A stretch of DNA of 64,000 bases, from assembly GCA_035275065.1 (NCBI GenBank), contig DATENM010000063.1:79689-143688 (forward strand). Reading direction: 5' to 3'. The translations under genes were made by a program, and so were the position numbers. The notes beneath the pieces were generated by a model. The model saw only the letters and a program-made list of their open reading frames with translations, was not told the origin of the DNA and searched no databases. Source of the DNA: Blastocatellia bacterium (lineage in GTDB: Bacteria; Acidobacteriota; Blastocatellia; UBA7656). Positions within the stretch are counted from its first letter, which is position 1, and each line of letters begins with the position of its first letter. Below, piece after piece: positions 34,172 through 43,900 of this stretch.

Positions 34172-34640
34172 GGGGAGGCTCCTAGCAGCAGGATGCACGG
34201 ATGCTCTGCTTGGCACTACGAAAGTTTCTAGTGATGAATCTAAGCGGCACGGCACGGGTCAACTGCTCGTCGGTCGCAGATGCGTATTGCGAAAACTACC
34301 GAATAACAGCTGGGAAGCGAATTTCTACTGCAACACGCTTATATATTTACGATAATCTATGGATGGGTCCATTGAGAAGAATTCCAAGATATTATCGTAG
34401 TTTTGCTCACGGGTAACAGAAACGGCTGCAATCATATTTCGCATTAAATTCAATGTCAAGAAAATTCTTTTATGACGGTAATTACCCAATCTCGGAAGAA
34501 TCACAGCAAACGTTTTCTATGTTGTGAAACGTAAAGGCATTACGAGGAAAGTTAGCAATTGCATAAACTTGACCTGTACCTGCGCGGAGGCCTATCACCG
34601 AGTCATACGCAAAGGTATGGAGGTATTAACCACCCGCCCC
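34172..34640. other. AT-rich intergenic region
   Basis: About 470 bases between the RHS gene start and the end of the M48 protease relic. No supported frame. The stretch 34330-34500 is AT-rich, with an imperfect inverted pair (TACGATAATCT near 34349 and AGATATTATCGTA near 34389). It probably contains the RHS promoter. Confidence 0.4.
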
Positions 34641-35542
34641 TCAATTTGTAGTTTTGCCAAATTGTAGGATCAGTCGTTTGAGATCATTAAAGGAAGCTGT
34701 ATTCTGCCGGCAGCAAGTAAGCAATGGAGTAAACACTACTTCCGTTATGACCCTGGCCCGCTGCCTTTCCACTGGATGATTGCCAATGGACATACCAGGA
34801 TAATCTTTAGCAACCTGCTCTATTGAGCGGCTGTATTCACCGGGATCTTTGCCGAGCGCCGCCAGGGTGAGCGCTGCGACCGCATCACACTCCAATTCGA
34901 GCTTCGCCAACTCTTGCTTCAGTACAAGTGGCTGGCTTGGTGTACCCGCAGCTATAGAGGGTTGCTCATAGAGGTTGCGGAACAGCACCGACCGTGAGGC
35001 CAGCAGCTCGTGGCCGATTTCATGAGCTACGAGGCCCAGCAATTCATCATCACTTGAGGCCTGGCCAGCGTCCCCGTCGTAAAGAGCACTACGACGCCAG
35101 AATCAGACATCACTAAAGGCATTGGATGCTGAATGACAATCAGCTCGTATGCATCCGTGCGGTTGTACAGGTCGAGGACCGGCTTAACGACTTGGCGCAG
35201 AGCAGCAATGAGGTCAGAATCATTAAGGCGTAGCTTGATTAGCTCGCTTGGTAGGTTTTTGAGGATCGATTCTCTGAATGGTTTATTTATGATAGGAGCC
35301 GATAGGCTCCTACGAAATGACAGAACGCTTTTCTGCGGATCGCTGCTGCGGTAAATAGCAATGACTCTAGAAACATCCTGGTCCGTCAATTCAATGCGGG
35401 CTTCTGATCCCTTGTGGAAGGCGGCCAAGCCCGACATGAATGCGAAAAGGAGTGTCGCGCCAGCGCTGGCGAGATGACGACCGAAGTTGTTTTTTGCTAT
35501 CTTCATTCGGCCAAGGCGTCTTTGGATGCCTGCTAACATCAA
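34641..35542 (-). pseudogene. M48-type metalloprotease, frameshifted
   Basis: Two adjacent frames together make one M48-like peptidase. The 5' part (35542-35027) has a membrane or signal segment (LASAGATLLFAFMSGLAAF) and ends near SGVVVLFTTGTLARPQ. The 3' part, in another frame, continues as ASSDDELLGLVAHEIGHELL with the zinc motif HEIGH and the third-ligand helix ELECDAVAALTLAAL. In intact family members the strand and the HExxH helix are contiguous, so a one-base shift has occurred around 35050-35070. The 3' frame has only a TTG start (35042) and no ribosome binding site. It is either a pseudogene or, less likely, a programmed frameshift. Confidence 0.65.
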
Positions 35543-35632
35543 TGTCTAGCCCAGTGCTAAAGCAGCCATGATTGCTGCCGCGCGGGAGCCAGTTGATCTT
35601 CTCCCGGCGAATCACTGCTGCAAGTCACATCT

Positions 35633-35678
35633 AAATACAATCGTATTTGGTCGAACTATAATAAATACGATTGTATTT
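35633..35678 (+). promoter_or_regulatory. Paired operators around a -10 box, upstream of the XRE gene
   Basis: AAATACAATCGTATTT (35633-35648) and AAATACGATTGTATTT (35663-35678) are exact reverse complements and each is nearly self-palindromic. The 14-base spacer ends in a consensus TATAAT (35657-35662). A dimeric regulator bound to both would cover the promoter. The XRE gene starts 54 bases downstream of the second site, so autoregulation is likely; a leftward promoter for the M48 gene could be controlled as well. Confidence 0.6.
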
Positions 35679-35731
35679 AACTGCAAGTGGGCTAGGTTGA
35701 CGATTGCCCCATCAGGAGGGAGATACTTCTG

Positions 35732-36028
35732 ATGAGGCAACCAAAACAAAAGCCCACGAGGTTAGCGGAAAAACTGCTCCAGATTCGCCTGTCGCTTGGG
35801 CTATCGCAGAATGAGTTAATCCGAGCGCTTGGCTTTGAAGGAGAGCTGATCCAGGCCCATATATCAGCTTACGAACGGCAGCATGAGAACCGAGTGCCGC
35901 CGCTTGGGGTTGTTCTAGAATATGCTCGGCTCGCAGGAGTGGCCATGGAAATGCTCGTAGCCGATGATCTCGATCTGCCTGAGGATCTCCCAGCCGGTCA
36001 CAGAAAGCAATCCACTAGAAGAAGTTGA
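35732..36028 (+). CDS. XRE-family helix-turn-helix regulator
   Basis: A 98-residue DNA-binding protein with a Cro/C1-type helix-turn-helix at residues ~10-65 (AEKLLQIRLSLGLSQNELIR, then ISAYERQHENRVPPLGVVLE). The start follows AGGAGGGAG. It is preceded by paired 16-base operators and a TATAAT box, pointing to autoregulation. The adjacent VapBC genes are 130 bases downstream on the same strand and have their own likely promoter, so it need not regulate them. Confidence 0.85.
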   Translation: MRQPKQKPTRLAEKLLQIRLSLGLSQNELIRALGFEGELIQAHISAYERQHENRVPPLGVVLEYARLAGVAMEMLVADDLDLPEDLPAGHRKQSTRRS

Positions 36029-36160
36029 AAGCAACACTTAGAAATGCCCGTCTATTCTTCAATAGGTTTTCCACATCCCTACGACAATACTCATCATTTG
36101 ACAAAGGCCCACGATATGTTAAATTGAAAGTGTGCCTATAGAATTAACTATTACAACTCT

Positions 36161-36427
36161 ATGAGCAACAAACGAACCCACATTGTTATCCCTGAGCGGC
36201 TGGCTGAAGAGATCGATACGCTCGTTGGCAAGCGCTCCCGCTCCAGCTTCCTGACCGAGGCAGCCTGGAAAGAAGTTCGCCGCTTGCGGATGCTGAATGC
36301 GCTTGAACAAGCCAGCGGCTCCTGGAAAGACAAAGACCACCCTGAGCTGAAAGGTGGCGCGGCCAAGTACGTCGAAAAGATGCGCAAAGAAGACGAGAAG
36401 CGCTTTGAGCGGGTAACTAAACGTTAG
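36161..36427 (+). CDS. vapB: Ribbon-helix-helix antitoxin (VapB-like)
   Basis: An 88-residue antitoxin. The N-terminus THIVIPERLAEEIDTLVGKR and following helix SSFLTEAAWKEVRRLRML form a CopG/MetJ-type ribbon-helix-helix DNA-binding fold. The C-terminal ~40 residues are charged (WKDKDHPELKGGAAKYVEKM) and would wrap the toxin. It is 3 bases before the PIN toxin gene, the standard antitoxin-toxin order. A TTGACA at 36098-36103 with a weaker AT-rich -10 about 16 bases on is a likely promoter, to be autorepressed by the VapBC complex. Confidence 0.85.
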   Translation: MSNKRTHIVIPERLAEEIDTLVGKRSRSSFLTEAAWKEVRRLRMLNALEQASGSWKDKDHPELKGGAAKYVEKMRKEDEKRFERVTKR

Positions 36428-36430
36428 CCT

Positions 36431-36817
36431 ATGACCACCTACCTATTGGACACGAGCGTCATCATTGATGTCTTGAATGGCAAGCGAGATCGAGAGATGC
36501 TGCTCAAAGGCTTGCTCTCCCAAGGTGATCTCCTGGCCTGTTGTGCAGTGAACGTCAGTGAGATATATGCCGGGATGCGCCCCAAAGAAGAGACCAAAAC
36601 CGAAGCTTTATTGCAGAGCCTGGACTACTACGAGATCAACTGGGAAGTGGCCAAGCGAGCTGGTCTGCTTAAACGCGACTACTCCAAGAAAGGCCAGACG
36701 CTGTCGCTTACGGATACGACTATCGCGGCTGTGGCTTTGGAGTATAATCTGATGCTAATCACCGACAACGTGAAGCACTACCCGATGCCGCAACTGAAGC
36801 TCTATCCCCTTCCCTAA
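36431..36817 (+). CDS. vapC: PIN-domain ribonuclease toxin (VapC)
   Basis: A 128-residue PIN-domain protein with all four acidic metal ligands: D7 (YLLDTSV), E44 (NVSEIYAG), D95 (SLTDTTIAA) and D112 (LITDNVKHY). Length and order are normal for VapC. It would cleave tRNA or rRNA when released from VapB, acting in stress response, element maintenance or phage defence. The antitoxin gene lies 3 bases upstream, giving translational coupling. The target RNA is unknown. Confidence 0.92.
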   Translation: MTTYLLDTSVIIDVLNGKRDREMLLKGLLSQGDLLACCAVNVSEIYAGMRPKEETKTEALLQSLDYYEINWEVAKRAGLLKRDYSKKGQTLSLTDTTIAAVALEYNLMLITDNVKHYPMPQLKLYPLP

Positions 36818-36961
36818 AATGAGGAGGGAGCGCAATCCACTACCTCCGCTGCCCTTGATCATTACCTACCAATCATAAGTGCTCCGCTTACCCTTTCTAT
36901 CAACTGATAAGCGACGATCAACTTTCTGATCGCTTTATCATTAATCAATTAAGCTACACCT

Positions 36962-37231
36962 ATGAACCAGCCGCAAGAAATATCTTTAAGCGAATGGGCA
37001 GAGATTATCCAGGTGCCAGAGGTACGAGAATCCTGGGGATTAAACGATGAGTCTCCTGAAGAGTTTGCTTCAAACGTATACGGAGTAAAGTTCGACTTTG
37101 TCAGCGGCAGCCCCGGCTACATTGGCGACCTTTACATTCTCCAAGGTGACGTTTTAACCGGAAAGGTGCCTCTCATTCTCGGTAGATACGATGGAAAGCT
37201 GCAACCAGTATATGATGATCAAATAAGCTAA
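36962..37231 (+). CDS. Small hypothetical protein
   Basis: An 89-residue protein with no recognised family. The N-terminal half is an amphipathic helix (LSEWAEIIQVPEVRESWGL); the second half is beta-rich (YIGDLYILQGDVLTGKVPLI). It is an isolated plus-strand gene between VapBC and another small gene, without a strong ribosome binding site. Protein-like composition and the ordered secondary structure support it being real. Confidence 0.55.
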   Translation: MNQPQEISLSEWAEIIQVPEVRESWGLNDESPEEFASNVYGVKFDFVSGSPGYIGDLYILQGDVLTGKVPLILGRYDGKLQPVYDDQIS

Positions 37232-37341
37232 CCAATAACCGGTAGAGAAGGCGTTTCCATTCAACCTTCCGAGCTATCCAGCAGTAAATTTGGAGATCAC
37301 TCCGAATTGCTGGTCCTCACCTTACCAATAACTACGCGTCT

Positions 37342-37599
37342 ATGGACCATGAATACTTCATTAACTTCACACCTGAGAATCTCAAGCTCTATGCTGCCTA
37401 CATCCGTCATATGGTCAACGAGCAAGACAGCAAAGAGAGCGACGAGGACATCATCCGTGCCTACAGCGGTGATACCTACCTGAAGGTTCTCTGGGAAGAC
37501 GAATACAACCTCGTGGTCATCAGCGTTGACAGCGGCATCGAAGTGATTAACTGCCTCAAAAAGGCAGATATCACACGATCCCAAACCGTTGAACTCTAG
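37342..37599 (+). CDS. Small hypothetical protein
   Basis: An 85-residue acidic protein of unknown family. It starts with a helix (FTPENLKLYAAYIRHMVNEQ) and continues with strands (DTYLKVLWEDEYNLVVISVD). The segment IRAYSGDTYLKV resembles TRIFSGDESYMRI in the small protein at 27476-27703. It is the last intact gene before the CRISPR array. Confidence 0.55.
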   Translation: MDHEYFINFTPENLKLYAAYIRHMVNEQDSKESDEDIIRAYSGDTYLKVLWEDEYNLVVISVDSGIEVINCLKKADITRSQTVEL

Positions 37600-37705
37600 C
37601 CCGGCAAGCACTCAGGTACAGTCTCAAATTCCCCTACCGCCATGAGCTGGCCCAAGAAAAGAACCAGGGCCGGTATTGTCTCAGCCGAGGTCAAGAATTA
37701 ACGAC

Positions 37706-37904
37706 CTAGCTATGAGCGCCAAGCTCATAGAGATACTCTACGTACGAACGGGTCGCCCCATCAATGCCTTGCACCTTTGGGTTGGCCGACTCAACCACAT
37801 AGTACTCATCCGGCGCATGCGCACCGCCTCCATGACCTAGGCCAAATGCCCCGCCGGCAGTCGCAACGGAGCACCGGTGAAGACTTGCACGGAGGAAGAA
37901 TTTG
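37706..37904 (-). pseudogene. C-terminal remnant of an M20-type peptidase, cut at the CRISPR array
   Basis: A minus-strand frame ending at TAG 37708-37706 reads AGGAFGLGHGGGAHAPDEYY followed by VVES and a helix ending SYVEYLYELG. This matches the C-terminal end of M20-family dipeptidases/deacylases, where GHGGGAHAPDEY carries metal-binding and active-site residues. The upstream part of the gene is missing: its frame runs directly into the first CRISPR repeat at 37905. The leader-distal end of the array thus sits within the remains of a once larger gene. Confidence 0.65.
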
Positions 37905-40900
37905 GTTTCAATCCCACATTGGTTCGATTCAACGGTCGCAGCCGTGGTACTCTATGAGCGTCGCCATCACCGTTTCAATCCCACATTGGTTCGATTCAAC
38001 GTCTATAGCCGGGCGCTAACCGCCATGCGCGAGATTGGTTTCAATCCCACATTGGTTCGATTCAACGTGCCGATGGCGTATTCGAGGACTTCTTCGTTGA
38101 CCGTGTTTCAATCCCACATTGGTTCGATTCAACGAAGGCGGTGGGCTCAACTTAGAATCTCTCGAAAAGAGTTTCAATCCCACATTGGTTCGATTCAACG
38201 TCGTTTTCAGCGTCTCAGCAAAATCCGCAGTCAATTGTTTCAATCCCACATTGGTTCGATTCAACGGACAAGAGCGGCGGAAGTTGCCGCTGGCCTGAAA
38301 TCGTTTCAATCCCACATTGGTTCGATTCAACGCAGGGCGGAATCTTTGTCGGGCAAGAGGCTGTAGACGGTTTCAATCCCACATTGGTTCGATTCAACGG
38401 CGGGCGGCGTCGTTGTACTGATGCCCATTGATAGGTTTCAATCCCACATTGGTTCGATTCAACGACCGCCCCATGACACCTGGCTCCGGGGGCTTATCAA
38501 GTTTCAATCCCACATTGGTTCGATTCAACGCGCAGCGTGCGGAAAACATCGACAGGTTTCAGAAGAGTTTCAATCCCACATTGGTTCGATTCAACGCTGC
38601 TGCGGACTACGGATGCGAGGTTATTAATAGCGTTTCAATCCCACATTGGTTCGATTCAACGGCCGAAGCGGTCATCTTGTCGATTTCGACCTGGGTTGGT
38701 TTCAATCCCACATTGGTTCGATTCAACGTTGAGCGTGCCCGCGTCAATATCCCAGAGCATCATGGTTTCAATCCCACATTGGTTCGATTCAACGCAAGTC
38801 ATTAGCGCGCTCGGCTATACGCCTGAAGATTGTTTCAATCCCACATTGGTTCGATTCAACGCTTTTAAGGTGACACCATGCTAACAGCTCTGGCCATGTT
38901 TCAATCCCACATTGGTTCGATTCAACGAAGAAGAGTGTGCGCGAGGCCGAGCGGGTCGGCCTCAGTTTCAATCCCACATTGGTTCGATTCAACGTTTGCA
39001 AAGACCGGGTCTTCGAGAAGCTGGTCGCGCGTTTCAATCCCACATTGGTTCGATTCAACGGCGCTGCTCGACCCCGAACTCAACGTCAGCGGCATCCGTT
39101 TCAATCCCACATTGGTTCGATTCAACGGCACCTCGGAAACCACTTCGATGCGCAGGATTTCGCGTTTCAATCCCACATTGGTTCGATTCAACGACGTTCC
39201 GCCGCCCGCGGGCGGCTACTCGGCCATGCGTTTCAATCCCACATTGGTTCGATTCAACGCGTATAAAGCTGGCGTCCGCACCCTCAGAATCGAAGTTTCA
39301 ATCCCACATTGGTTCGATTCAACGGGATTCTCACAGCGCCGTCAGCTCCGGGTGGGCTTGTTTCAATCCCACATTGGTTCGATTCAACGGAGTGCTTTTC
39401 AACTTTCCAGAGGGTTGCGAGCTGCGTTTCAATCCCACATTGGTTCGATTCAACGTTTTAGGCGATGACGCTGAGGTTATCGCGCAGCCGACGTTTCAAT
39501 CCCACATTGGTTCGATTCAACGGGGTGCTATACCGACTGCCGGAGCTTCTTGAAGCTCGTTTCAATCCCACATTGGTTCGATTCAACGGTGCGATTGTCG
39601 AGACGCGCCAGGGCGAACGGGTGAGTTTCAATCCCACATTGGTTCGATTCAACGCCAGGACAATCGGCCAGCCATCCGCCAGTACCCCGAGTTTCAATCC
39701 CACATTGGTTCGATTCAACGTTCGCCAATTGGCACGTCGTCTGCCCAGACTGCATGGTTTCAATCCCACATTGGTTCGATTCAACGGACGCCTTCTTACT
39801 GCTCTTCGCCGGACTCGCCTTGGTTTCAATCCCACATTGGTTCGATTCAACGCGCGACGGCGCGGCGGAAGGCACTGTCGAGCAGATCAGTTTCAATCCC
39901 ACATTGGTTCGATTCAACGCAGAATTGGCCTCTGGCGAGCCGGGCGGCTGAGTGCGTTTCAATCCCACATTGGTTCGATTCAACGACTCGACGGCGCTCT
40001 CGGCGTGTTGCTTCAGGTCGTGTTTCAATCCCACATTGGTTCGATTCAACGTTCCCTGCTTCGCAGATCGTCAGCAGCGACGCCATCGTTTCAATCCCAC
40101 ATTGGTTCGATTCAACGCTTGTCACTCGTTACTCATCGCGTTTATTCGACCTGGTTTCAATCCCACATTGGTTCGATTCAACGCGCGGCCACGGCCCGGC
40201 AAACGAGCGGCAATACCGGCGTTTCAATCCCACATTGGTTCGATTCAACGGCGCCACTCTTCTTCGTCGTTGATTAGGTCGATAAGGTTTCAATCCCACA
40301 TTGGTTCGATTCAACGGGCGGTGGCCGGCGTCGAAATTGTCGTCCTCAACAAGTTTCAATCCCACATTGGTTCGATTCAACGCAGCGCGAATACGACAGC
40401 CGCGACGTAGTGCTGACGCGTTTCAATCCCACATTGGTTCGATTCAACGGCGCAAGAACAAAGCCATGCTCGACGCCTACCTGATCGTTTCAATCCCACA
40501 TTGGTTCGATTCAACGTTGGCACCGTCGTTGAAATTGACATCAACGTAGCCGAGTTTCAATCCCACATTGGTTCGATTCAACGTTAGCCTGCTGGCCTAT
40601 CGTCGCCTGATATGTCGCAAGTTTCAATCCCACATTGGTTCGATTCAACGGGGGAACGAATAGCCACGCTCAAACAGCATCAACTCGAGTTTCAATCCCA
40701 CATTGGTTCGATTCAACGCCTTTCTTGCGGTCGTACCATTTGCCTTTGAACAGGGTTTCAATCCCACATTGGTTCGATTCAACGGATGCGGATGGACAAG
40801 GCGCAGCGCGACCAGTTCATGAGTTTCAATCCCACATTGGTTCGATTCAACGCTGAAAGCGCCGTGAGCGGGCTGGCGGGCAAGCCCTTGTTTCAATCCC

Positions 40901-43900
40901 ACATTGGTTCGATTCAACGACACTCGAAACACGAAACAGGCGACGCGGCGGATATGTTTCAATCCCACATTGGTTCGATTCAACGCCCGCCTGCCCCGGC
41001 CTACGTCAAAAAACGGTGGCAGTTTCAATCCCACATTGGTTCGATTCAACGCTGTCTTTTTCTTCTTTCGTCGCGGTAATCGAGTAGGTTTCAATCCCAC
41101 ATTGGTTCGATTCAACGCCACCACGGGTTTCTCTTCTGGTTCAGGGAAAGCGTGTTTCAATCCCACATTGGTTCGATTCAACGTCGACGCGCGTGATCGG
41201 CACGAAGCCGCCGGTGATGGTTTCAATCCCACATTGGTTCGATTCAACGTCGGCGTCGCGCGCCGTGTAGCCGGCGGCGAAATGGCGTTTCAATCCCACA
41301 TTGGTTCGATTCAACGCCCCGCCGCCGACGACATCCTCATCCCCACGAGGACGTTTCAATCCCACATTGGTTCGATTCAACGCGGTCGCCATGACGGTGG
41401 CCACGGTCTCGCTCCTGCGTTTCAATCCCACATTGGTTCGATTCAACGATTGTCCGGTGAACCAGGAAGGCAGGGAGGAGTGGAGTTTCAATCCCACATT
41501 GGTTCGATTCAACGGACGTAGCGAAACAAAGCGAATGTCCCGCTGGCGAGTTTCAATCCCACATTGGTTCGATTCAACGGGTCTGCTCGGCGTGCTCTAC
41601 GGCTTTGAGGGTCGCGTTTCAATCCCACATTGGTTCGATTCAACGGCTGCCGTCGTATTTGTGGACGGCGCGGCGGACTGCGTTTCAATCCCACATTGGT
41701 TCGATTCAACGGCTGGGAGAGCCACCGGCGCGGCAAGAACTGGTGCGGTTTCAATCCCACATTGGTTCGATTCAACGTTCGGCGTAGGTCTCGTTGAAGG
41801 TGGGTTCGTCGTTGTTTCAATCCCACATTGGTTCGATTCAACGTCTTCCAGCACCATGCCATCGAGGTGCCGACGGCGAGTTTCAATCCCACATTGGTTC
41901 GATTCAACGTATCGAGCAGTCGAGGATCGCGCACCTGATGACCGCGTTTCAATCCCACATTGGTTCGATTCAACGTCGACGGGACAAACATCCTGTTTCG
42001 CATCTCGTTCGAGTTTCAATCCCACATTGGTTCGATTCAACGCGCATCGTCCTGGCCCTCGGACAGATGCAGGCCAAGTTTCAATCCCACATTGGTTCGA
42101 TTCAACGGACTACGGCACGCTGGCCAACTGGGCGTGGGTCTGGTTTCAATCCCACATTGGTTCGATTCAACGAAGATGTTGACGCGCTCTCTGACGATGA
42201 TCTTCTTGGTTTCAATCCCACATTGGTTCGATTCAACGTAGAAACTCCATCGCGTCTTCAAGGTCTTTATCTCTGTTTCAATCCCACATTGGTTCGATTC
42301 AACGTCAGAGTTGTTGTTGCGAAAAAGGATACTGGCATTTGTTTCAATCCCACATTGGTTCGATTCAACGTAGGCCCATATGCAGGAATGATTTTCTTGC
42401 CGGTGTGTTTCAATCCCACATTGGTTCGATTCAACGGCGACACAACAACAACACAGGCCGCAACTGACACCGCTGTTTCAATCCCACATTGGTTCGATTC
42501 AACGCCGTTGATTTCTTGGACGTATTCAACAACTTCCTCGTTTCAATCCCACATTGGTTCGATTCAACGGCCTGCATCTGCGGCGAGCCTGTGAAAGTCG
42601 GAAACGTTTCAATCCCACATTGGTTCGATTCAACGAATTTTATTATGCTAATGCCGAGTCAGGCGAATTGCTGTTTCAATCCCACATTGGTTCGATTCAA
42701 CGGAAAATGCGTTGACGCCTGAGCAGTCCCCAGACTACAGTTTCAATCCCACATTGGTTCGATTCAACGGACATTCAGCGGCTGGAGCGCGCCGACCTCA
42801 GAAGCGTTTCAATCCCACATTGGTTCGATTCAACGCGTACAGGCGGGGGTCGAATTCACCAACAGTGAAGTGTTTCAATCCCACATTGGTTCGATTCAAC
42901 GGCTGTCGCCGGAGCTGCGCCGCGCTATCATTCTCGGCGGTTTCAATCCCACATTGGTTCGATTCAACGCACCGTGATTCCTCCATATGAGGGCTCAACA
43001 CTGTAGTTTCAATCCCACATTGGTTCGATTCAACGCCTGGCCAGCTTGAGCCAACGTAAGGCTTTCTTCATCGTTTCAATCCCACATTGGTTCGATTCAA
43101 CGCCCCGATGCGACCGATGCGGCACGCGCCCAATGAAAGTTTCAATCCCACATTGGTTCGATTCAACGGTGACGAATGAGAGATCATGCCTGTCATACGT
43201 CGCAGTTTCAATCCCACATTGGTTCGATTCAACGCGAGTACGAATTCCAGTTCCGGCAGTCCGGTCTCTGGTTTCAATCCCACATTGGTTCGATTCAACG
43301 CTACAACGCCATCCTGAGTTCGGTGCGCCTGAGCGAGTTTCAATCCCACATTGGTTCGATTCAACGAAGTTGTAGCGCGTGCGCTGGCTGTAAGCGGCCT
43401 GCGTTTCAATCCCACATTGGTTCGATTCAACGTCGAGTTCGTCCTGTAGCTCAGGCTTGCGACGTTTCAGTTTCAATCCCACATTGGTTCGATTCAACGT
43501 CGTGGCTGTAGACCTCAAGACTTGCGCCGAGACATGTTTCAATCCCACATTGGTTCGATTCAACGCCTTAAATTCTGCCCCATCAATCAGCAGTACGGCA
43601 GGTTTCAATCTCCTCGAAATCCGGGAACCAGAAGGTGTAGTGCGTCATCAATCAGCAGTACGGCAGGTTTCAATCCCACATTGGTTCGATTCAACGTTCC
43701 GTTTCCAGTTTCGCGCGCGAGTGCTTTTCTTTGTTTCAATCCCACATTGGTTCGATTCAACGGCATCGTCCACGCGCCCATCTCATCGAAGCCATTTTGT
43801 TTCAATCCCACATTGGTTCGATTCAACGGCCTCTCGACGTCGGGCTTATAGAGCGCGGAGACCAGTTTCAATCCCACATTGGTTCGATTCAACGTTGAAT

